Positions 7,956 to 14,030 of a stretch of 15,788 bases of DNA are shown here, one piece after another. Position numbers and translations under genes: made by a program. The stretch is from the NCBI GenBank assembly GCA_031431125.1, contig JANPCX010000077.1, positions 1 to 15,788 on the forward strand, written 5' to 3'. This DNA comes from JANPCX01 sp031431125 (lineage in GTDB: Bacteria > Pseudomonadota > Gammaproteobacteria > Burkholderiales > Burkholderiaceae_C). The notes beneath the pieces were generated by a model, which saw nothing but the letters and a program-made list of their open reading frames with translations, was not told the DNA's origin and ran no database searches. How positions within the stretch are numbered: position 1 is the first letter of the stretch; every line of letters starts with the position of its first letter.

Positions 7956-8615
7956 ATGGCCACCAAAGCCGCAGCCGCCCCTCCCGCAGCCCCAGAAGCG
8001 GCCTCTGCCGAGGCGGCAGCGCCCGTCAAGAAGGGCAAGAAAAAACTCATCGTTATCTTGGCTGCCGTGGTGCTGGTGCTGGCAGTTGCCGGTGGTGGCG
8101 CGGCCTTTTACTTCAAGAAGAAAGCAGCCGCTGCGGCAGAACTGGCTGAAGCGGAAGGCGCAGACCAGGCCGAGGTTTCAGCCCACCCCAAGGTGGACCT
8201 GAACCACCCGCCCGTCTTCGTTCCACTGGAGCCGTTCACGGTGAATTTGGCGGACAAGGAGTCTGACCGCTACGCCCAAATTGCAGTCACCCTGCAAGTC
8301 GAAGACGCCAAGTTCGCCGAAAAAATGAAGGCCTTCATGCCCGCCATTCGCAACAGCATTCTGATGGTGCTGGCCCACAAAACATCGCACGAGTTGTTGG
8401 AGCGCACTGGGAAACAAGCGTTGGCGGAAGAGATCTTGCGTGAAGCCGCTCGTCCGATGGGCATTTACGTCACCGATGCCGCCCCCACGAAGACCAAACC
8501 AGCAGAAGCGGACAAGGACGAGGGTGACGACAAAGGCAAGAAAGCCAAACCGGCCGCAGAACCTGTGGCGAACCCGATCCAACAAGTTCACTTTGCCAAC
8601 TTCATCATCCAGTAA
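7956..8615 (+). CDS. fliL: Flagellar basal body-associated protein FliL
   Basis: FliL is a single-pass inner-membrane protein with a periplasmic domain that surrounds and supports the stator units. The start at 7956 has GAAGGA six bases upstream. After an alanine/proline-rich cytoplasmic N-terminus and a basic stop (KKGKKK, 25-30) comes one membrane helix at 31-53. The FliL domain runs from about P85 to the ending VHFANFIIQ, which matches the typical F-x-x-FIIQ end of the family. A lysine/aspartate/alanine-rich loop at about 175-207 separates the last strand from the rest, making the protein (219 residues) longer than the enteric 154. It opens the second block of the cluster. Confidence 0.94.
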   Translation: MATKAAAAPPAAPEAASAEAAAPVKKGKKKLIVILAAVVLVLAVAGGGAAFYFKKKAAAAAELAEAEGADQAEVSAHPKVDLNHPPVFVPLEPFTVNLADKESDRYAQIAVTLQVEDAKFAEKMKAFMPAIRNSILMVLAHKTSHELLERTGKQALAEEILREAARPMGIYVTDAAPTKTKPAEADKDEGDDKGKKAKPAAEPVANPIQQVHFANFIIQ

Positions 8616-8680
8616 GCCATGAACTCGGCCTGCTTCATCGTTCGAACGCACAACACCCCAACGCCAGAGCAGGACTCCGC

Positions 8681-9682
8681 ATGAACCAGCAAATTCTGTC
8701 GCAAGACGAAGTTGATGCGCTGCTGCAAGGCATCACCGGTGAGAGCCAAAAGCTTGAACAAGAAGAGATTCAAACTGGAAGCGTACGCGAGTACGACATC
8801 TCCAGCCAGGAGCGCATTGTTCGTGGACGAATGCCCACGATGGAAATCATCAACGAAAGGTTCGCGCGCAACATCCGCATTGGCCTGTTCAATTTCATAC
8901 GCAAAAGTCCGGAAGTCTCCATTGGCGGGATCAAAGTCCAAAAATACAGCGCGTTTTTGCGGGAGATCGTGGTACCGACCAACTTCAACATTGTCAGCGT
9001 GCGCCCATTGCGCGGCTCCGGTTTGATCGTCTGCGACCCCACACTGGTGTTCGCCATCATCGACGCCTTGTTTGGAGGCGCGGGCAAATTCCATACTCGA
9101 ATTGAAGGCCGAGATTTCTCTCCCACAGAGCATCGCATCATCACACGCTTGGTGGACGTCATCGCCGCCGAGTACAAAAAATCCTGGCAAGGCGTGTACC
9201 CCGTGGAGCTGGAGTACCAGCGCTCAGAAATGCAGCCCCAATTTGCCAATATCGCCACGCCCAGCGAGGTGATGGTGACAACGTCTTTCGCACTGGAAAT
9301 CGGTGCTGCATCCGGCACCATTCACTTTTGCATTCCTTACTCCACGCTGGAACCAATTCGTGACGTGCTGTATTCCTCCGTGCAGGGTGATGCCAACGAG
9401 CCAGACCGGCGCTGGGTCAATCTGCTGAAAGACCAAATTCAGTCCGCCAATGTGGACTTGGTCGCTGAATTGGCACAAGCGCCAGCCACCATCGAACAAC
9501 TGCTCGCGTTCAAGGTCGGCGACTTCATTGAACTGGATTTGAAACCCGACGTCGTGGCCAAGATCGCGGGAGTCCCCATTCTGGCTTGCCACTACGGCAC
9601 CGCCAACGGCCGTTATGCGCTCAAGGTCGACGAACTGTTGACCACTTCACACACAGGATGGTTAGGAGAACCCAATGTCTGA
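8681..9682 (+). CDS. fliM: Flagellar motor switch protein FliM
   Basis: FliM is the middle C-ring protein that binds phospho-CheY and passes the switching signal to FliG. The N-terminal CheY-binding peptide is present (ILSQDEVDALL, residues 5-15). The central CheC-like domain contains ERFARNIRIGLFNFIRK and FGGAGK. The C-terminal SpoA domain contains LLAFKVGDFIELDL and ALKVDELL. The protein has 333 residues, the expected length. An AGGA about six bases before the ATG supports the start. There are 65 bases between fliL and fliM, and the end overlaps fliN by eight bases. A chemotaxis input is implied by the CheY-binding peptide although no che gene lies in this window. Confidence 0.97.
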   Translation: MNQQILSQDEVDALLQGITGESQKLEQEEIQTGSVREYDISSQERIVRGRMPTMEIINERFARNIRIGLFNFIRKSPEVSIGGIKVQKYSAFLREIVVPTNFNIVSVRPLRGSGLIVCDPTLVFAIIDALFGGAGKFHTRIEGRDFSPTEHRIITRLVDVIAAEYKKSWQGVYPVELEYQRSEMQPQFANIATPSEVMVTTSFALEIGAASGTIHFCIPYSTLEPIRDVLYSSVQGDANEPDRRWVNLLKDQIQSANVDLVAELAQAPATIEQLLAFKVGDFIELDLKPDVVAKIAGVPILACHYGTANGRYALKVDELLTTSHTGWLGEPNV

Positions 9683-10124
9683 CGAAAACGAAGCCTCCAT
9701 GTCCGAAGAAGACGCGATGGCCGCTGAATGGGCGGCGGCGCTGTCTGAAGCCAAGCCGGAAACGACGACGGACAACGCCATCGCGGCACTCGGTGCGGAT
9801 ACCGCCACGCCTGCATCGTTCACCAATTTCTCAGAAGATGTCCCCGCCGTCGCAGGCAACGACATCAACATGATCCTGGACATCCCCGTGCAACTCACGG
9901 TGGAGCTCGGACGCACGCGCATTCCCATCAAACACATTCTGCAGCTGGCCCAAGGCTCGGTCGTGGAACTCGAAGCCATGGCGGGCGAGCCCATGGACGT
10001 GCTGGTGAACGGTTACCTCATCGCACAAGGTGAGGTGGTGGTGGTGAACGAAAAATTCGGTATTCGCCTGACCGACATCGTGACCCCTTCAGAGCGCATG
10101 AGACGATTGAGCCGCTCGGCGTGA
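9675..10124 (+). CDS. fliN: Flagellar motor switch protein FliN
   Basis: FliN forms the lower C-ring with FliM and holds FliH at the export gate. The SpoA domain runs from about residue 63 to the end (NDINMILDIPVQLTVELGRT, then VNGYLIAQGEVVVVNEKFGIR and LTDIVTPSERMRRL). The N-terminal 60 residues are acidic and variable, a common feature of betaproteobacterial FliN (149 residues here, about 137 in enterics). AGGAG at 9664-9668, six bases before the ATG, fixes the start, which lies inside the end of fliM. Confidence 0.97.
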   Translation: MSDENEASMSEEDAMAAEWAAALSEAKPETTTDNAIAALGADTATPASFTNFSEDVPAVAGNDINMILDIPVQLTVELGRTRIPIKHILQLAQGSVVELEAMAGEPMDVLVNGYLIAQGEVVVVNEKFGIRLTDIVTPSERMRRLSRSA

Positions 10125-10146
10125 GCGACTACTTGGAATTTTTTCT

Positions 10147-10494
10147 ATGAACGCAACTCCCATCGGTATGAGCTCGGTGCTGTGGTTTTTGGCCATCGTC
10201 GCCCTGATTCCCATCACCTTGTGGTTGCTCAAACGCACCCCCATGGGAAACAACCGCACCAACCACTTGATGCGCACCGTTTCCATCTTGCCCCTGTCAC
10301 CGGGACAACGCATCGTGACGGTGGAAGTGGGCCAAGGCGAGGCGCGCCGTTGGCTGGTGCTGGGCATCACACCGCAACACATCAGCACTCTGCACACCAT
10401 GGAACCGCAAGACGATGCCATCGTGCCCACCACCCCAACCACAGCGGTGGCTTCGTTCTCTGAAGTGCTGGGCAATTTACGCGGGAAACGCTGA
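10147..10494 (+). CDS. fliO: Flagellar biosynthesis protein FliO
   Basis: FliO is a small membrane protein that helps FliP form its ring before FliQ and FliR join. The 115-residue protein has one membrane helix at about 10-28 (SVLWFLAIVALIPITLWLL). A basic patch follows, then a small cytoplasmic domain with ILPLSPGQRIVTVEVG and RRWLVLGITPQHISTLHTM, the usual FliO pattern. It sits between fliN (22-base gap) and fliP (10-base gap). FliO is poorly conserved, and position adds much to the call. Confidence 0.92.
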   Translation: MNATPIGMSSVLWFLAIVALIPITLWLLKRTPMGNNRTNHLMRTVSILPLSPGQRIVTVEVGQGEARRWLVLGITPQHISTLHTMEPQDDAIVPTTPTTAVASFSEVLGNLRGKR

Positions 10495-10504
10495 GATTCA
10501 CGCC

Positions 10505-11287
10505 ATGACGCCAAGCGCGAAATCCATCATCAAAAGCCTGTTGTGCCTGCTGCTCACCGCATCACCGCTGTGGGTCTGGGCACAAGCCAGTGGTGCCGCC
10601 ACCAGCGCGGGTGGTGCCAGCTTGCCCTTGATGGTGGCACAAGGCAGTGGAGGAACCAGCTATTCCGTGCCCATCCAAACCCTGCTCTTCTTCACGGCTC
10701 TGAGCTTTTTGCCTGCGGTGTTGCTGATGATGACCAGTTTCACCCGCATCGTCATCGTGCTGAGTTTGCTGCGCCAAGCGCTGGGCACACAAGCTGCACC
10801 ACCCAACCAAGTGATCGTGGGCCTGAGCCTCTTCCTTACTTTTTTTGTGATGGGGCCGACGCTCGACAAGGTGTATGCCGACGCCTACGAGCCCTACAGC
10901 GCCAACAAGATTTCGTTTGATACCGCCCTCAAGCGCGGGGAAATCCCCATGCGCGAGTTCATGCTCAAACAAACACGCCAAGCCGACCTGGCCTTGTTCT
11001 CCAAACTGGCCAAGGTCGACAACAAGGTGCCTGCCGCCGAAGTGCCCTTCAAAGTGCTGGTGCCCGCCTTTGTGACGAGTGAACTCAAGAGTGCGTTTCA
11101 GATCGGCTTTTTGATCTTCATTCCTTTTTTGATCATTGACATGATCGTCGCCAGCGTGTTGATGAGCCTGGGCATGATGATGCTCAGCCCCGTGCTCGTG
11201 GCCCTGCCCTTCAAGCTGATGCTCTTTGTTCTGGCCGATGGCTGGAATTTGTTGATTGGTTCACTCGCTGCGAGTTTTGCAACATGA
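10505..11287 (+). CDS. fliP: Flagellar export-gate protein FliP
   Basis: FliP (SctR family) makes the five-subunit core of the export pore in the MS ring. The chosen ATG begins a signal peptide (LLCLLLTASPLWVWAQA, about 12-28), as in other FliP proteins, which are cleaved. Family signatures are FTRIVIVLSLLRQALGTQ, FLTFFVMGPTLDKVY, VPFKVLVPAFVTSELKSAF and GFLIFIPFLIIDMIVASVLM. The three methionines of the pore gasket are M224-M226 (LGMMML). The protein has 260 residues, the normal length. The stop overlaps the fliQ start in ATGA. A longer open frame starting at 10415 overlaps fliO and has no family match. Confidence 0.97.
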   Translation: MTPSAKSIIKSLLCLLLTASPLWVWAQASGAATSAGGASLPLMVAQGSGGTSYSVPIQTLLFFTALSFLPAVLLMMTSFTRIVIVLSLLRQALGTQAAPPNQVIVGLSLFLTFFVMGPTLDKVYADAYEPYSANKISFDTALKRGEIPMREFMLKQTRQADLALFSKLAKVDNKVPAAEVPFKVLVPAFVTSELKSAFQIGFLIFIPFLIIDMIVASVLMSLGMMMLSPVLVALPFKLMLFVLADGWNLLIGSLAASFAT

Positions 11288-11553
11288 ATGCACAAGGCGT
11301 CCTCACGATAGGGCAACAAGCCCTTTACATGCTGCTGATGATTTCCGCCCCGGTGTTGCTCACGGTGCTGGTGGTGGGTTTGGTGGTGAGCATTTTTCAA
11401 GCAGCCACACAAATCAACGAAGCCACTTTGTCCTTCGTGCCGAAAATAGTTGCAGCCGTGGCCGTGCTGGCTTTGGCGGGGCCGTGGATGCTCAATACTT
11501 TGGTCGAGTACTTGCAGCGTACCTTGCAGGCGATTCCCACCGTAGTGGGCTAG
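11284..11553 (+). CDS. fliQ: Flagellar export-gate protein FliQ
   Basis: FliQ (SctS family) wraps around the FliP/FliR core of the export pore; four copies are usual. It has 89 residues and two membrane helices, at about 14-38 and 54-74, with the conserved middle SIFQAATQINEATLSFVPKI. It starts inside the fliP stop (ATGA). The protein is complete, yet its TAG stop (11551-11553) directly abuts a repeat with a terminator-like hairpin, so the next export gene, fliR, is 667 bases away instead of adjoining as is usual. Confidence 0.97.
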   Translation: MNAQGVLTIGQQALYMLLMISAPVLLTVLVVGLVVSIFQAATQINEATLSFVPKIVAAVAVLALAGPWMLNTLVEYLQRTLQAIPTVVG

Positions 11554-11712
11554 GGGCGCTGATGAGCGCAGCTTGGTACGCTCTTTTTTCTTCTTGCCTT
11601 CGCTTGGGTTTGCCTGTGCGCGGTATACCGCGCCGGGAATGCCCCCCGGCATGGGGCCTCACTTTCTTTGCTGGTGCAAAGAAAGTAAGCAAAGAAACAC
11701 CTAACACCAGCC
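11554..11712 (+). repeat. Structured intergenic repeat, copy 2 (after fliQ)
   Basis: This is the fullest copy of the family. In order it contains GGGCGCTGA directly after the fliQ stop, a terminator-like hairpin with T6 (11564-11589), and a 14-bp perfect palindrome CGCGGTATACCGCG (11619-11632). Next come the GCCGGG-N7-CCCGGC stem-loop (11632-11650) and a perfect palindrome with arms ACTTTCTTTGC and GCAAAGAAAGT around a TGGT loop (11661-11686). It ends in AAAGAAACACCTAACACCAGCC. Relative to the upstream gene it has the same orientation and almost the same offset as the copy after fliE. Confidence 0.8.
11564..11589 (+). terminator. Probable intrinsic terminator after fliQ
   Basis: The stem GAGCG (11564-11568) / CGCTC (11579-11583) encloses a 10-base loop CAGCTTGGTA and is followed immediately by six T residues. 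The loop is nearly identical to that of the fliE terminator (CAGCTTGGCA), while the stem differs by a paired change. If active, it would lower transcription into fliR. The five-pair stem is weak, so partial termination is more likely than full. Confidence 0.5.
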
Positions 11713-11834
11713 AATTTGAGCGGTGTTGGCTCAAGCACTGGACCCCGTTACGACGTGTGGTTCAGTCTGTGGCAAAAAACGTTCACGGCGACGTTAAAGG
11801 CTTGTTCTTCCCTTGCCCTCTGCCCACCACCGCC

Positions 11835-11932
11835 GTCATTCCCGCGAAGGCGGGAATCCAGGCGGTGTCGGCAAATGATGAACTGGATGCCACGCGGCAC
11901 ATCCCCTGGATTCCCGCCTTCGCGGGAATGAC
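11835..11932. repeat. Paired dRS3-like palindromic element, copy 1
   Basis: Two 27-bp words, 11835-11861 and 11906-11932, are perfect reverse complements of each other. Each carries a 20-bp palindromic core, ATTCCCGCGAAGGCGGGAAT at 11838-11857 and its reverse complement at 11910-11929. The core fits the ATTCCC-N8-GGGAAT pattern of neisserial dRS3 repeats. The 44 bases between the arms are unrelated to coding sequence. A second copy with a different middle is at 13865-13967. Small size, terminal inverted repeats and lack of a gene fit a non-autonomous, MITE-like or REP/BIME-like element. Confidence 0.85.
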
Positions 11933-12000
11933 AAAGACAGGAGTGCACACCAAGCGTAAGGTGAGGTCTCGAAGAGACGAGACGAAAACTCGGCAAGAAT

Positions 12001-12016
12001 GCCAGTGGCCACTGGC
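12001..12016. repeat. Perfect 16-bp palindrome
   Basis: GCCAGTGGCCACTGGC is its own reverse complement. It lies in the fliQ-fliR spacer outside the other repeats. It could be a protein-binding site or part of a hairpin, but nothing further supports either. Confidence 0.5.
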
Positions 12017-12069
12017 CGAAGCCAGACCCCACGTCTGTACTCCAGCACCAAGCTACCCCTCCCCAAATA

Positions 12070-12200
12070 GGCTGGTGTTCAGGTGTTTCTTTGGTGACTT
12101 TCTTTGCACCAGCAAAGAAAGTTACTCGGCCGCCGGGCCGAACACCCGGCGTGGTGCAAAGAGGAACGACCCAGCATCAGCAAGCAAACAAAAAGGGCAA
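12070..12200 (-). repeat. Structured intergenic repeat, copy 3 (before fliR, inverted)
   Basis: Read on the minus strand, this copy shares with copy 2 the GCCGGG-N7-CCCGGC stem-loop (12132-12150), the perfect ACTTTCTTTGC/GCAAAGAAAGT palindrome (12097-12122) and the end CAAAGAAACACCTGAACACCAGCC. Over the last 53 bases the two copies differ by only a few positions and one indel. The terminator-like start seen in copies 1 and 2 is not recognisable here, so the copy is probably truncated or diverged next to fliR. Confidence 0.78.
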
Positions 12201-12220
12201 GAGTTTGAAAGGTCATCCCC

Positions 12221-12982
12221 ATGCTGACCTTCACCGAAGCCGATCTCCTGGCCTGGGTCAGCCCCCTCCTATGGCCCTTCTTGCGTGTGCTGGCCCTCTT
12301 CGGCGCCATGCCTGTGTTGTCACAACGCGCCGTCCCGGTGCGGCTGCGCATTGCGCTTTCTGCCCTCATCGTGCTGTGCGCTCAAGTCAGTTTGCCGCCC
12401 ATGCCCGTGGTGGCGCTGGACAGCAGCACCGCGTTTTTGCTGGTGGTGCAGCAACTGCTGATTGGTTTTTCTTTGGGCTTCGCGGTGCGCATCGTCTTTG
12501 CCGCAGTGGAGTTCGCGGGAGAAATTGTGGGCCTGCAAATGGGCTTGAACTTCGCCGGGTTTTTTGACCCCGCCACCGGCGGTCAAGCCACGGCTGTCAG
12601 CCGCTTTTTTGGCGTCACGGTCAGCTGGCTCTTCATGGTGCTGGGTGGCCACTTGATGCTGATTGCGGCCGTGGTGCAGAGTTTTCATTCCTTCCCAGTG
12701 TCCGCCGAACCCCTCGCCTTCTTGCGTGCCGTGCAGCCACAAACCTGGGGCAGCGAGATTTTTTCCTTGGGGCTGTGGATTGCACTGCCCATGATTGCCA
12801 TGCTGCTCTTCGCCAACCTGGTGCTGGGCATCATCTCGCGGGTGGCGCCGCAAATGAACATTTACGCGATAGGTTTCCCGGTCACCGTGTCACTGGGTTT
12901 GATCGGCTTGCTGCTCACCCTGCCGGTGATGGAAGCGCCCTTCACCATGGCGCTGGAGCGCATGCTGGCGCATTTTCAGTAA
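12221..12982 (+). CDS. fliR: Flagellar export-gate protein FliR
   Basis: FliR (SctT family) is the single-copy subunit that closes the FliP ring of the export pore and contacts FlhB. The 253-residue protein is strongly hydrophobic with about six membrane helices. Recognisable family stretches are FLRVLALFGAMPVLSQRAVPVRLRIALS, the FAAVEFAGEIVGLQMGLNFAGFFDP loop and LVLGIISRVAPQMNIYAIGFPV. The ATG at 12221 has AAGG ten bases upstream. The gene is intact although separated from fliQ by 667 bases of repeats. flhB is not fused to it and is not in the window. Its stop is 16 bases from the stop of the convergent ProQ-domain gene. Confidence 0.97.
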   Translation: MLTFTEADLLAWVSPLLWPFLRVLALFGAMPVLSQRAVPVRLRIALSALIVLCAQVSLPPMPVVALDSSTAFLLVVQQLLIGFSLGFAVRIVFAAVEFAGEIVGLQMGLNFAGFFDPATGGQATAVSRFFGVTVSWLFMVLGGHLMLIAAVVQSFHSFPVSAEPLAFLRAVQPQTWGSEIFSLGLWIALPMIAMLLFANLVLGIISRVAPQMNIYAIGFPVTVSLGLIGLLLTLPVMEAPFTMALERMLAHFQ

Positions 12983-12998
12983 CGGGCTGCGGCAGGCT

Positions 12999-13748
12999 TC
13001 AGCGTCGGCCAGGTCGGTTCCCAGCGGGTGGTGCACCGCGGCGCGGCTGGCCATTGAACTCACGACCTCGCGGGCCGCGTGGATCAGGTGCGGGGCGCAT
13101 GGCAGCCTCTTTAGCCTCTTGTTCCGCTTGGGCCAACACCGCGTCCAGCGCTTCTTCGGCCAAACCGTTCAGGGCGCAGAAGTTGGCGCGGGTCAGCGTG
13201 GTGTTCTGAAAATTCCGCAGCAAGGACGCGCGTTTGAGCCGCCCTTGTTCTTCTTGCTCGCGCCTTGCCTCGTTGTTGGTGCGCCGACGGGCCAGCTCTT
13301 CAAGCGCCGCTTGTTTGTGTTCACCACTGACTTCGCCAGCGGGCTGCCCATCCAAATCCACCCGGTGCGGCGCTCTGCTGACAGCGATCAAATACGACGT
13401 GCTGCCAGTGTGGCGGCGAAAAAATGCCGACAGCACTTGTTTGCTGAACACGCCTGGCGCACGTTCTTGAATATCCACCTGTATACGCAGCTTCAGCGGC
13501 TTCACAGCGCCCGTAAACAAAGCGGGGAAAAGCGCTTTAAGCCGCTCACCGCACTGGGCCGGCGACATGGCTGGCGCTTGTGTCCCAGGCGCAGCACCTG
13601 CTTCAACCCCCTCCGCTTCTGTGGGAGCTTCGACAGCCGTATCGCCCTCCAGGGACGGTGCATCAGACTCCAAATGCGACTCCGTCTGCGGCGCAGCAGA
13701 CACAGCAACTTCGGGAGGGGAAACAGGAGCAGAAATGGCAGAGGACAT
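12999..13748 (-). CDS. ProQ/FinO-domain RNA-binding protein
   Basis: The centre of this 249-residue protein is a ProQ/FinO domain, about residues 61-158, with KPLKLRIQVDI (83-93), GVFSKQVLSAFFRRHTGSTSYL (99-120) and R-V-DLDGQPAGEVS (129-141). Family members are RNA chaperones that bind structured small RNAs and 3' ends of mRNAs. The first 60 residues are acidic and proline/alanine-rich. The tail after 218 is rich in R, G and P (DPRGPRGREFNGQPRRG), a likely extra RNA-binding part. The ATG at 13748 is preferred; a TTG at 13769 is an alternative and neither has a good ribosome binding site. It is convergent with fliR with 16 bases between stops. Which RNAs it binds cannot be told from the sequence. 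Confidence 0.88.
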   Translation of the reverse strand: MSSAISAPVSPPEVAVSAAPQTESHLESDAPSLEGDTAVEAPTEAEGVEAGAAPGTQAPAMSPAQCGERLKALFPALFTGAVKPLKLRIQVDIQERAPGVFSKQVLSAFFRRHTGSTSYLIAVSRAPHRVDLDGQPAGEVSGEHKQAALEELARRRTNNEARREQEEQGRLKRASLLRNFQNTTLTRANFCALNGLAEEALDAVLAQAEQEAKEAAMRPAPDPRGPRGREFNGQPRRGAPPAGNRPGRR

Positions 13749-13864
13749 GGCACAAGGGGACGCAAACAAAAGCTGCGATTGTGCCCTTGTCTGAACCAGT
13801 CGGCCCGCACACGAGCGCGCACACGAGTGCGATTCGAACTGTTGGGCCGAAACTGTCTCCCAGC

Positions 13865-13967
13865 GTCATTCCCGCGAAGGCGGGAATCCAGGCGATGCAC
13901 GGAGGCAAATTTTCCCAGACCTATCGCTCACCTCAGCCCACTGGATTCCCGCTTTCGCGGGAATGAC
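13865..13967. repeat. Paired dRS3-like palindromic element, copy 2
   Basis: The arms at 13865-13891 and 13941-13967 are inverted copies of the same 27-bp word as in the fliQ-fliR spacer, with one mismatch in the right arm. The 20-bp cores are at 13868-13887 and 13945-13964. The 49-base middle differs from the other copy apart from short shared words at its left end (GGCAAAT). It lies in the 282-bp gap between alaC and the ProQ-domain gene; the rest of that gap has only a short direct repeat CACACGAG (near 13811 and 13823). Confidence 0.85.
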
Positions 13968-14030
13968 GTGTTTCTTCACAGGGGGCGCATCAGACATCAC
14001 ACTCAATCACTCGCCCGCACCCAAGCGGCC

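Larger units (their letters stand above)
11554..12220 (+). other. Gene-free fliQ-fliR spacer
   Basis: This 667-bp stretch holds no supportable gene. Its contents are repeat copy 2 (11554-11712), a hairpin TTGAGC/GCTCAA with seven-base loop (11716-11734), the paired dRS3-like element (11835-11932), a GTCTC-GAA-GAGAC hairpin (11966-11978), a perfect 16-bp palindrome GCCAGTGGCCACTGGC (12001-12016) and inverted repeat copy 3 (12070-12200). The ribosome binding site of fliR (AAGG near 12208) follows. A plus-strand frame stays open across most of it, but it is translated repeat sequence. I see no convincing promoter for fliR. Confidence 0.8.

Noticed and set aside
11554..12200. Repeats considered as a CRISPR array
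   Set aside because: Copies are inverted, long and unevenly spaced, with no regular repeat-spacer units and no cas genes.
11256..12227. Plus-strand frame open through the fliQ-fliR spacer
   Set aside because: Its product is translated repeat sequence, including the dRS3-like arms, and it overlaps fliQ and the fliR start out of frame.
13820..13850. tRNA T-arm-like word (GTTCGAATC on the minus strand)
   Set aside because: No acceptor or anticodon arm of a tRNA can be built around it.
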